A stretch of DNA of 12,669 nucleotides from assembly GCA_021463315.1 (NCBI GenBank), contig JAJTXO010000057.1, positions 1 to 12,669 on the forward strand. Direction: 5' to 3'. Under the pieces are notes generated by a model. That model made no database searches and had not been told where the DNA came from. It saw only the letters and a list, made by a program, of their open reading frames with translations. This stretch comes from Caldilineales bacterium. GTDB lineage: Bacteria; Chloroflexota; Anaerolineae; JAAEKA01. How positions within the stretch are numbered: position 1 is the first letter of the stretch; each line of letters begins with the position of its first letter. The position numbers and the translations under genes were made by a program. Positions 6,209 through 12,175 of this stretch are shown piece after piece.

Positions 6209-6296
6209 CGAGTAATGCGTAACACGTAACTCGTAACCCGGATGAAGCAGCCAGGTTGCTCCATTCCGATTACGGAATACGCATTACGGGTTACGC
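6203..6296. repeat. Imperfect inverted repeat with CGTAAC-type subrepeats
   Basis: The 27-base arms at 6203-6229 and 6270-6296 pair at 21 of 27 positions, including a ten-base exact block (GTAATGCGTA / TACGCATTAC). Short repeats of the type CGTAAC occur in the left arm, and a small ATTCCG-ATTA-CGGAAT stem lies on the right. The left arm begins at the stop codon of the OsmC-like gene. A dispersed genomic repeat is one explanation; an RNA structure in the operon is another. Confidence 0.7.
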
Positions 6297-6330
6297 CTCC
6301 TCACATGCCGTTCGTCAAGGAGACATCCCC

Positions 6331-6585
6331 ATGCCCATCAACATCAAAGTCCTCGGCCCTGGCTGCAACAACTGCCATCTGGTCGAGGAGCACGCCAGGG
6401 AGGCCGTGGCCCAGTTGGGCCTGGAAGCCGAGATCGAACACGTCACCGACCGTGCCGAGTACCCCAAATACGGCCTGCTCTTCACGCCCGGCCTGGTGAT
6501 CGAAGGCAAGCTGGTCGCCGGCGGTCGCATTCCCAGCGTGGCCGATATCAGCGGCTGGCTGGCCAGCGCAGCAGCGGTTAATTAA
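6331..6585 (+). CDS. Small thioredoxin-fold protein, CNNC active site
   Basis: 84 residues of the short 'redox-active disulfide protein' type (TM0996/MTH895-like). After the first strand comes LGPGCNNCH with Cys12 and Cys15; the cis-proline loop is FTPG with Pro53; the protein ends with GRIPSVADISGWL. Proteins of this size and motif exchange disulfides or carry metals in the cytoplasm. The start fits the family N-terminus and follows AAGGAGA at eight to nine bases; longer in-frame starts would read through the inverted-repeat DNA. A paralogue lies at 8657-8902. Confidence 0.9.
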   Translation: MPINIKVLGPGCNNCHLVEEHAREAVAQLGLEAEIEHVTDRAEYPKYGLLFTPGLVIEGKLVAGGRIPSVADISGWLASAAAVN

Positions 6586-6593
6586 GGGCAACA

Positions 6594-6634
6594 CCTTGCG
6601 ACCTGGTGTCGCAGGGTTTTCGCAGGTCTTTTTA
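6594..6634 (+). terminator. Probable terminator after the first thioredoxin-fold gene
   Basis: A stem CCTTGCGAC / GTCGCAGG (one bulge, five-base loop) at 6594-6615 is followed by GTTTT and then TCTTTTT at 6628-6633. It lies ten bases after the stop codon and before a gene of a different type, so it may end or weaken the first transcript. Confidence 0.5.
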
Positions 6635-6692
6635 CATGCAATAAACCGCATATTGAGTGATTTGGTCGTACAAAGCCAACTGGAAATGAGTG

Positions 6693-7409
6693 ATGGACGC
6701 TACATCGAACACGCCAACCGTATTGGTCGTGCTGGCCCACCCTGACGATGAGAGCTTTCCCATGGGCGGCACGCTGGCTAAGTACGCAGCGCAGGGCGCG
6801 CGGGTGACGCTGGTCTGCGCCACACGCGGCGAAGCCGGCATCCCCCAGCTGTCTGCCGAGGAGACGGCGCAGGTGCGCAGCCAGGAGCTACAGGCTGCAG
6901 GCACTGCGCTGGGGCTGGCCGGCGTGCGCTTTCTGGGCTATCTTGACGGCCAGTTGGCAGCCGCCGACCCTGCCACGATTGTTGGCCAACTGGTCGATAT
7001 AATAAGGGCCTTGCAGCCGGAGGCCGTGATCACTTTCGGCCCCGACGGCATCTCCGGCCACCCGGATCACCTGGCCATCCACCGTTTCACCACAGCCGCC
7101 TTCGACCAAGCCGGGCTGTCCGCACGGCTCTACTATCTGGCGCCCTCCGAGGCGACCTTGCAGGGCTGCGGCGTGGTTCCCGGCCGCGAGCTGGCCGGCG
7201 GCCCGGTGGCGGCTATCGACATCGCCGACCACCTGCTGGCCAAGGTGCGCGCGATGCAGTGCCACGCCAGCCAGAATCCGCCCTTCTCCGGGCCGCCTGA
7301 GGCCGAAGCCGAGCGCCTCGCCTGTCACGAATACTTCACCCTGGCCCGGCCCATATCTGCCAACGGCACAGGCTGGACGGACCTGTTCGAGCCGGCGCTG
7401 GCGGCCTAG
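6693..7409 (+). CDS. PIG-L/LmbE-family deacetylase
   Basis: 238 residues. The N-terminal LAHPDDES with His16, Asp18 and Asp19, and GPDGISGHPDH with His126, are the metal site and catalytic base of zinc-dependent N-acetylglucosamine deacetylases (PIG-L, MshB, BshB). CHASQ near residue 190 matches the usual H-x-SQ element. Within this thiol cluster a role in a low-molecular-weight thiol such as bacillithiol or mycothiol is possible, but no partner glycosyltransferase or ligase is present, and many family members act on other sugars or conjugates (for example Mca/BshB2-type amidases). I prefer ATG 6693, six bases after GGAAA, over GTG 6690. Confidence 0.85.
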   Translation: MDATSNTPTVLVVLAHPDDESFPMGGTLAKYAAQGARVTLVCATRGEAGIPQLSAEETAQVRSQELQAAGTALGLAGVRFLGYLDGQLAAADPATIVGQLVDIIRALQPEAVITFGPDGISGHPDHLAIHRFTTAAFDQAGLSARLYYLAPSEATLQGCGVVPGRELAGGPVAAIDIADHLLAKVRAMQCHASQNPPFSGPPEAEAERLACHEYFTLARPISANGTGWTDLFEPALAA

Positions 7410-7415
7410 GACCCG

Positions 7416-7480
7416 AGACTTCGGAAGTCACCGGATGCAAACTGGCTTTGCTGGGTTAAGACCGGCGACTTCCGAAGTCT
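7416..7480. repeat. Near-perfect inverted repeat with palindromic arms
   Basis: The arms AGACTTCGGAAGTCACCGG (7416-7434) and CCGGCGACTTCCGAAGTCT (7462-7480) pair at 18 of 19 positions around a 27-base centre. Each arm also contains its own palindrome GACTTC-G-GAAGTC, so the element could form either one long stem or two small ones. It fills the gap between the deacetylase and AhpD-like genes. No T-run follows, so it is not a simple terminator; it may be a dispersed repeat or a protein-binding site. Confidence 0.75.
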
Positions 7481-7503
7481 GCGAACACAGAATTGAGGAC
7501 ATC

Positions 7504-7854
7504 ATGACCACTGACTACGTTGCTTACCACCAACACCTGGAACAGCGCCTGGCGCAACTGGGACGGGAGCTTCCCGGCCCCATGACCGGCTTTGCCCGCC
7601 TGCACAAAAAGGCAGTCGAGGCCGGCGCGCTGGACGCCAAGACCAAAGAGCTGATGGCCCTGGCCATCGGCATCGCCGTTCACTGCGACGGCTGCATCGC
7701 CTATCACACCCACGACGCGGTGGCGGCCGGCGCCAGCCGCGCCGAGCTGCTGGAGACCATCGGCGTCGCCCTGATGATGGGCGGCGGCCCGGCTTCGATC
7801 TACGCTGCCCACGCCATGGACGCCATCGACCAATTCCTGCCTGCCTCCAGTTGA
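7504..7854 (+). CDS. AhpD-like carboxymuconolactone decarboxylase-family protein
   Basis: 116 residues of the all-helical CMD/AhpD fold. The motif is Glu49 ... Cys61-Asp-Gly-Cys64-x3-His68 (HCDGCIAYHTH), with the same spacing as the catalytic Glu, Cys pair and His of AhpD. AhpD-type members use the CxxC to reduce a peroxiredoxin or lipoyl partner; in mycobacteria AhpD accepts electrons from dihydrolipoamide, and this cluster encodes a lipoyl carrier. That link is inference. The start MTTDYVAY follows GAGGA; a longer frame from 7435 reads through the inverted repeat and is rejected. The permease gene starts 23 bases after the stop. Confidence 0.9.
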   Translation: MTTDYVAYHQHLEQRLAQLGRELPGPMTGFARLHKKAVEAGALDAKTKELMALAIGIAVHCDGCIAYHTHDAVAAGASRAELLETIGVALMMGGGPASIYAAHAMDAIDQFLPASS

Positions 7855-7877
7855 GGCTTACGAGCAAGGAGATCTCC

Positions 7878-8636
7878 ATGCTCTACGTCATTCTCAGCAC
7901 ACTGCTTTTTGTCCTTTCGTTTCTGGCCGGCATGTTGGGCCTGGGCGTGGCTTTCATCGCTACACCCGTGCTGGGTCTGTTCGGCTTCGACCTCAAACAC
8001 GTCATCATGCCCTGGTCGCTGTGGCTCAATGGCCTGACCGCCATCGCTGGGGCGATCACCTTTGCCCGCGCCGGCATGGTGGACTGGCGCACGGCCCTCC
8101 CGCTGGTGATCATCACCGCCATCGTCGCGCCCATCGGCGTCTGGCTGTTGCAGTTCGTCAGCGTTGAGATCGTCTGGTGGATGTACGTCGGCGTCCTGGT
8201 CTTCCTGGCCTTCCGTATGGCCTTCCCGCCCAAGATGGACGACAGCAAAGCCCTGGAGATCAGCGACCGCACGCGGGTCAAGGCCGGCTTCTTCTCGGGG
8301 CTGATCGGCATCTTCGCCGGCTTTCTGGGCGTTGGCCCCGGCTTCCTGATGATGCCCACGCTGGTGATGGTAGGCTACACAGCGCGCATCGCCGCTGCCA
8401 CCAACTCGGTGATCGTGACGGTGCCCTCATTCACGGCGTTCGCGGCACACATGGGCGACGCGCAGTTCGACTGGCTGATGCTGATCCTGACCTCGATCAC
8501 GGCCGTGATCGGCGCCTGGCTAGGCGCGCGCTTCATGGCTAAGCGGGTCAAGTCGTTGACTCTCAGCCGCATCTTCGCTGGATTCCTGGTGCTGCTGGCC
8601 GTGCAGCGCGCCTTGATCTTGTTGGGTGTGATGTGA
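7878..8636 (+). CDS. TauE/SafE-family permease
   Basis: 252 residues with about eight hydrophobic segments in two similar halves: GLGVAFIATPVLGLFGF in the first and GVGPGFLMMPTLVMVGY in the second, each the glycine-rich signature of TauE/SafE. Family members move sulfite, sulfoacetate, thiosulfate or other small anions across the inner membrane. As the only transporter in the cluster it probably exports or imports its sulfur substrate. The ATG is chosen because AAGGAG lies six bases upstream; the open frame begins 27 bases earlier, overlapping the AhpD-like stop. The trx-fold gene follows after 20 bases. Confidence 0.9.
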   Translation: MLYVILSTLLFVLSFLAGMLGLGVAFIATPVLGLFGFDLKHVIMPWSLWLNGLTAIAGAITFARAGMVDWRTALPLVIITAIVAPIGVWLLQFVSVEIVWWMYVGVLVFLAFRMAFPPKMDDSKALEISDRTRVKAGFFSGLIGIFAGFLGVGPGFLMMPTLVMVGYTARIAAATNSVIVTVPSFTAFAAHMGDAQFDWLMLILTSITAVIGAWLGARFMAKRVKSLTLSRIFAGFLVLLAVQRALILLGVM

Positions 8637-8656
8637 ACTGCCCAAAGGAGCATAAG

Positions 8657-8902
8657 ATGGAGATCAACATCTTGGGACCTGGCTGCTTTACCTGCGAGGT
8701 ACTGCTGACCCGCGCCGAGCTGGCTGTGGAGCAAATCGGTCTCGATGCGACTGTCCGGCACATTCACGATTACAAAGCGATCATGGCCTATGGCATTTTC
8801 TTGACGCCCGGCTTGGCTATCGACGGCAAGCTCGTCAGCGCCGGTCGCGTGTTGACCGTGAAGCAAATCTGCGCGCTGCTCGAGCCCGTCGCTGCCCAAT
8901 AG
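8657..8902 (+). CDS. Small thioredoxin-fold protein, CFTC active site
   Basis: 81 residues, with the same plan as the CNNC protein at 6331-6585: INILGPGCFTCE with Cys10 and Cys13, a cis-Pro loop LTPGLAIDGKLVSAGR with Pro51, and a final helix containing Cys72. The two proteins are clearly paralogous but differ in the residues between the active cysteines, which tune redox potential and partner choice. ATG 8657 follows AAAGGAG at six bases; an ATG at 8633 overlaps the permease stop but lacks a site. Probably acts in the cytoplasm with the permease or the FmdE-like protein next to it. Confidence 0.9.
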   Translation: MEINILGPGCFTCEVLLTRAELAVEQIGLDATVRHIHDYKAIMAYGIFLTPGLAIDGKLVSAGRVLTVKQICALLEPVAAQ

Positions 8903-8934
8903 CGCGCACATCCCGTCGCTTGAAAGGACCTATC

Positions 8935-9537
8935 ATGAACGACACTCAGATCTTGACCGACACGTTAAAGTTTCACGGCCACCGCTGCTGGGCCAGCGTG
9001 GCCGGCGTGCGCGTGGGTTTGGCCGCGCTGCGGGCGCTGGACGTCAAGCGCAGCGGCGGCACACAGCTCTACGCCATCATCGAGACCGGCCAGGAGCACG
9101 GCGGCATGTGCTTCGGCGACGGCGTGCAATACACCACCGGCTGCACCTTCGGCAAGGGCAATCTGCGCAAGAACCCGCTGGGCAAGCTGGCTGTGACCGT
9201 GATCGACAAGGATGGCGAGCGGGCCGTGCGCGTCTCCTACAAGCCAACCTTGCAGAAGCAGATCGCCGCGTCGGCCTTCATGCAGCAGCGCGCGGCTGGC
9301 GTCTCGCCCGACGAGATCTCTGAAGAGGACCAGATGGAGCTGGTGGACCTGGTCTGGAACGCGCCGGAGAGCGAAATCCTGACCGTCGGCCCGGTCTTCG
9401 ACTATCCCTACAACTGGCTGCCCGAGGTAATGGGCTTCGCCAAGTGTGACCAGTGCGGCGAGCTGGTGGCTCACGCCTACCGCCGCGTCGTGGGCGACAA
9501 GATCATGTGCATTCCGTGTTCGGGCTACGATCGCTAA
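8935..9537 (+). CDS. FmdE-like protein with C-terminal zinc ribbon
   Basis: 200 residues. The N-terminal FHGHRCWASVAGVRVGLAAL (His14, His16, Cys18) and YTTGCTFGKGNL (Cys70) are hallmarks of the FmdE family (PF02663), whose founding member is encoded with formylmethanofuran dehydrogenase of methanogens but whose role is not settled. The C-terminus holds CDQCGE and CIPCSG (Cys171, Cys174, Cys192, Cys195), a four-Cys zinc ribbon. No molybdenum or tungsten enzyme subunits are present here, so methanofuran chemistry is unlikely; a metal- or sulfur-binding role fits better. The ATG follows AAAGGA. The next gene starts 14 bases after the stop. Confidence 0.9.
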   Translation: MNDTQILTDTLKFHGHRCWASVAGVRVGLAALRALDVKRSGGTQLYAIIETGQEHGGMCFGDGVQYTTGCTFGKGNLRKNPLGKLAVTVIDKDGERAVRVSYKPTLQKQIAASAFMQQRAAGVSPDEISEEDQMELVDLVWNAPESEILTVGPVFDYPYNWLPEVMGFAKCDQCGELVAHAYRRVVGDKIMCIPCSGYDR

Positions 9538-9551
9538 ACATAGGAGGCAGC

Positions 9552-10088
9552 ATGTTGATACCTAGCTATGAACTCGACGTCTTCACGCCGCCCTGCGAGC
9601 CGGGCGCTGAGCGCTTCAGCGCCATGGCCTTTGTGCCGGTCGACATCCGCGAGGCGCTGCCCTACCTCAACGCCACCCTGCGCGGCGCGCTCTACAACCC
9701 GGCTGTGCCGGCCCTGAGTTGGCGCAAGGCCGGCCACTTCGTCGTCTTCCAGGCCGATCGCATCGCCGTCAGCAACGTGGAGGACCGGCAGGCCGCGGTC
9801 GATGAGGTCGATGGTCTGGTCAAGCTGGTCAACCGCGCCTGGGAGCGCCGCAACGAGATCGAGCCCGACTTCGAGGCGCGCCAACGGCCGGCGCCCATGG
9901 CTGCCTTCAAGCTCCTGCCCGGCACCAATTGCCGCCTCTGCGGCCAGCCGACCTGCTTCACCTTCGCTCTGAAGCTGATCGCCGGCCAGCAGAAGCCGGC
10001 CGAGTGCCCGCCGCTGCTGGAGCCGGCCTATGCCGGCCAGTTGGCCGAGCTGCAGGCGATGCTGGGCGACATGCCGGCGTTTCGATAG
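9552..10088 (+). CDS. 4Fe-4S-domain protein
   Basis: 178 residues. The C-terminal part reads LLPGTNCRLCGQPTCFTFA ... ECPPL, with Cys127, Cys130, Cys135 and Cys152 spaced as in the 4Fe-4S domain (PF04060) of RnfB and corrinoid iron-sulfur proteins. The first 115 residues are not recognised; they look like an alpha/beta domain that could bind a partner. A strong TAGGAGG lies four bases before the ATG. Its place between the FmdE-like and glutaredoxin-like genes suggests an electron-transfer partner of this group. Cytoplasmic. Confidence 0.85.
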   Translation: MLIPSYELDVFTPPCEPGAERFSAMAFVPVDIREALPYLNATLRGALYNPAVPALSWRKAGHFVVFQADRIAVSNVEDRQAAVDEVDGLVKLVNRAWERRNEIEPDFEARQRPAPMAAFKLLPGTNCRLCGQPTCFTFALKLIAGQQKPAECPPLLEPAYAGQLAELQAMLGDMPAFR

Positions 10089-10096
10089 GAAGACTT

Positions 10097-10372
10097 ATGC
10101 CTGAAGTCACGATTCTTCCCGCCCAGGGCTGCCGGCGCAGCCGTAAGATCCTGGGCTACCTGGAACAGCACGCCATTCCCTTCACCCGCATCGACCTGGA
10201 GAGTGACGAGGGCCAGGCGCTGGCCGAGCGCTACCAGTTGCGATCCTCGCCCGGCATCCTGGTCGACGGCCAGGCGATCAATCCCTTCGACCTGTTGATC
10301 CAGCCGCAGTGCCGGGTGAACGAGGCTGCGGCCGCAGCGCTGTTCGTACAGCCAAAACAAGGAGAAAGCTGA
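10097..10372 (+). CDS. Glutaredoxin-like protein with CxxS motif
   Basis: 91 residues with a thioredoxin-fold layout: a first strand VTILPAQ, GCRRSRKILGYL with Cys12 and Ser15, the acidic IDLESDEGQAL segment, a cis-Pro loop SSPGILVDG and a final helix. Ser in place of the second active cysteine means it cannot form the usual internal disulfide. Such monothiol forms act in glutathionylation-type or Fe-S chemistry. A remote Cys72 could act as resolving residue. AGGAAGA lies before the ATG, and the membrane gene begins one base after its stop. Confidence 0.8.
   Translation: MPEVTILPAQGCRRSRKILGYLEQHAIPFTRIDLESDEGQALAERYQLRSSPGILVDGQAINPFDLLIQPQCRVNEAAAAALFVQPKQGES
10359..10364 (+). promoter_or_regulatory. 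Ribosome site supporting a TTG start
   Basis: AAGGAG lies nine bases before TTG 10374 and within the last codons of the glutaredoxin-like gene. It is the best start for the thioredoxin-VKOR gene because it keeps a complete signal peptide; there is no ATG in frame nearby. Confidence 0.7.
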
Positions 10373-10373
10373 G

Positions 10374-11426
10374 TTGCGCAACTGGACGATCTTGAGCATT
10401 GCTTTAGCCTGCGTGGCGACACTGGCGATGGCGGCGGCAACGCCGCTGCCTGTGTATGCCGCGCCGATCGCCATCGATGCACGCGAGACTGCGCCGCAGC
10501 CGCCGGTGGCGCGCGGCGTGATGTACTGGATGGAGGGTTGCGGCCACTGCGAGGATGTGTTGAACGGCGTGCTGCCCGCCTTGCAGGCGCAGTACGGCAG
10601 CCAACTGGAGATCAAGTTGATCGAAGTCGTGACGCTGGAGGATACCGACCAACTCTACGCGACAGCGGCGGCCCACGGCGTGCCCAAGGAGCAAGTCGGC
10701 GTGCCCTTGTTGATCATGAACGAGCAGGTGCTGGTCGGCTCGCAGCAGATCCCGCAGCAGATGCCGGCGCTGGTGGCTCAAACCCTGGCGGCTGGCGGCG
10801 CTGAGCAACCCAGCCTGCTGCAGCTTGATGCTGACTTCGCTGCGGAGTTGGGGGCGATCGCGCCCGTGCGGCCCAACGGCTTTGGCCTCGCCATCGCCAT
10901 CATGGTTGGCATGGTCGCGTCGCTGATCTACACAGGGGTCAGCCTGACACGCGGCGCATCCGGCGTAGCCGGAGCGGTGGCCCAGCGCGCGCCCTGGCTC
11001 TATCCACTGCTGATTGTGCTGGGGCTGGGCGTGGCGCTGTACCTGTCCTACGTCGAGACCCAGATGGTCGAGGCCGTCTGTGGACCGGTGGGCGACTGCA
11101 ACACGGTGCAGAGCAGCCCCTACTCCCGCCTTTTCGGCGTGCTACCGGTGGGCGTGGTGGGCGCCGTGGGCTACGTGATCATCCTGGTGGCCTGGCTGGT
11201 CAGCCGGCGCGGCAGCGAGGCCCTGGCCCAGCTGGCGTCCATCGCCCTGTTCGTCTTCACTCTGTTCGGCGTGCTCTTCTCGCTCTACCTGACCTACCTG
11301 GAGCCCTTCGTGATCCGGGCGGTCTGCATCTGGTGCCTGACCTCGGCTGTGATCATCACGCTCTTGCTGTTGCTGAGCATCGAACCAGCCGTGCAGGCCA
11401 TTGCGGCGACTGACGACGATGAATAA
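10374..11426 (+). CDS. Membrane thioredoxin-VKOR fusion, disulfide-forming
   Basis: 350 residues. Residues 1-30 are a signal peptide or anchor ending in VYAA. A thioredoxin-like domain follows (about 45-140), with GCGHCED carrying Cys56 and Cys59 and a cis-Pro loop QVGVPLLIM. Five membrane segments come next (about 168-188, 208-227, 256-276, 284-306, 313-335). The VKOR part has the outer-loop pair Cys236 and Cys242 (CGPVGDCNTV) and the catalytic Cys318-Ile-Trp-Cys321. VKOR oxidises partner thiols and passes electrons to quinone. In most bacterial fusions the thioredoxin part follows the VKOR part; here it precedes it, on the outside by the membrane topology. It probably makes or keeps disulfides in exported Cys proteins of this system. 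Confidence 0.92.
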   Translation: MRNWTILSIALACVATLAMAAATPLPVYAAPIAIDARETAPQPPVARGVMYWMEGCGHCEDVLNGVLPALQAQYGSQLEIKLIEVVTLEDTDQLYATAAAHGVPKEQVGVPLLIMNEQVLVGSQQIPQQMPALVAQTLAAGGAEQPSLLQLDADFAAELGAIAPVRPNGFGLAIAIMVGMVASLIYTGVSLTRGASGVAGAVAQRAPWLYPLLIVLGLGVALYLSYVETQMVEAVCGPVGDCNTVQSSPYSRLFGVLPVGVVGAVGYVIILVAWLVSRRGSEALAQLASIALFVFTLFGVLFSLYLTYLEPFVIRAVCIWCLTSAVIITLLLLLSIEPAVQAIAATDDDE

Positions 11427-11475
11427 CCTGACGTGCTGCCTGGCTTCTCCTGAAACGACGAGGAGGACTTCTGAG

Positions 11476-11808
11476 ATGGCGTGCATTGCCGACACTGCGA
11501 CGGAACTGGTAGCCCCCTCCATCGAGGAAGCTGCGCTGCAGCAGGCGGCATCCATCTTTCATACGCTGTCCCATCCCTGCCGGCTGCGCTTGCTAGTGGC
11601 GTTGGCCGGCGGGCAGGTCTGCGACGTCAACACCCTGGTCAGCCTGTGCGGCCGGCCGCAGCCCTACGTCTCGCAGCAACTGGCCGTCCTGCGCCAGGCT
11701 GGTCTGGTGACCGGCGATCCCAAAGGGCAGCGGGTGTGCTATCGCCTGGCCACCTGGCAGGTCGAGGCTATTTTGTACGCGGTGGGTATCTTGCCGCCGG
11801 CGCTGTGA
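11476..11808 (+). CDS. Second ArsR/SmtB-family repressor
   Basis: 110 residues. The recognition part reads CGRPQPYVSQQLAVLRQAGLV, nearly the same as in the leftward ArsR (GRPQPY-x-SQQL-x2-LR-x-AG). The sensor helix reads QVCDVNTL with one Cys (Cys49) in place of the Cys-x-Cys pair; further cysteines are at 3, 35, 58 and 88 (RVCYRL). It may sense another ligand or a thiol modifier while reading the same DNA. The ATG at 11476 is chosen for its AGGAGG site; an upstream in-frame ATG (11419) overlapping the VKOR stop has no site. It closes the rightward cluster. Confidence 0.88.
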   Translation: MACIADTATELVAPSIEEAALQQAASIFHTLSHPCRLRLLVALAGGQVCDVNTLVSLCGRPQPYVSQQLAVLRQAGLVTGDPKGQRVCYRLATWQVEAILYAVGILPPAL

Positions 11809-11818
11809 GGAGCGGAGA

Positions 11819-11889
11819 GGAACCCAGGGGAGCTCGGTGGAACTTGAACGGCTCCGTGCCACCAGCTCCCTAAGCTCCCCCGGTCCCTT
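11819..11889. repeat. GGAGCTC-rich imperfect hairpin after the second ArsR
   Basis: The left arm GGAACCCAGGGGAGCTCGGT (11819-11838, then GG) pairs with gaps to CCACCAGCTCCC...GCTCCCCCGGTCCC (11859-11887). The GGAAC and GAGCTCCC words recall the outer arms of the element at 4800-4978. It could fold in the transcript after the last gene of the cluster, but there is no clear T-run. Confidence 0.55.
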
Positions 11890-11903
11890 GATTTCCCGTC
11901 TTT

Positions 11904-12036
11904 TGTTGTGGTCAGATAGATGATGCAGCGATTCCACGATCTCCAGGGCGCCCCGCCCGGCTCTGGCGGCTGACTCGCAGCCAACCCGGCGGGACGCCTC
12001 GCGATCATTCAATGCACAATGTCTCTGACCACAACA
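11904..12036. repeat. Nested long inverted repeat after the cluster
   Basis: The outer arms TGTTGTGGTCAGA (11904-11916) and TCTGACCACAACA (12024-12036) are perfectly complementary over 13 bases and continue with four mismatches to 24 bases. Inside, a GC-rich stem (GGCGcCCCGCCcGG / its near complement around 11947-11998) and a GGCTG-ACTCG-CAGCC core form a second hairpin. GTCAGATA also occurs in the arm of the 4800-4978 element. A T-run (12045-12050) follows at about eight bases, so this may also end the cluster transcript. Confidence 0.65.
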
Positions 12037-12044
12037 GATTCTGG

Positions 12045-12050
12045 CTTTTT
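12045..12050 (+). terminator. T-run after the nested inverted repeat
   Basis: Six T follow CTGGC eight bases after the right arm of the 11904-12036 inverted repeat. Together they could terminate transcription from the ArsR gene. The spacing is longer than in a standard Rho-independent site, so confidence is low. Confidence 0.35.
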
Positions 12051-12086
12051 TGTTACGCAACGTCCATTGGGCCTTCACATTTCTGT

Positions 12087-12092
12087 CATAAT
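12087..12092 (+). promoter_or_regulatory. Candidate -10 box for the Met-rich gene
   Basis: CATAAT after TTCTGT lies about 84 bases before the start; a TAGAAT further right (12100-12105) is an alternative, with TTCACA 20 bases upstream. No hexamer pair at ideal spacing is seen, so this only marks the probable promoter area in the AT-richer stretch 12037-12110. Confidence 0.3.
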
Positions 12093-12175
12093 GCAGGCAT
12101 AGAATGAGGACACTGACGCATCAACACCGGCTTGCTCCGCTAGAGCAGCCGGCCGACACACCGATGGAGGTAATG

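Noticed and set aside
8935..9537. Evidence for methanogenesis or formylmethanofuran metabolism
   Set aside because: FmdE-like proteins occur in many bacteria; no other gene of that pathway is in the window.
3323..11808. A classical arsenic resistance operon
   Set aside because: No ArsB, Acr3, ArsC, ArsA or ArsM is present; only the regulators are ArsR-type, and these respond to many signals.
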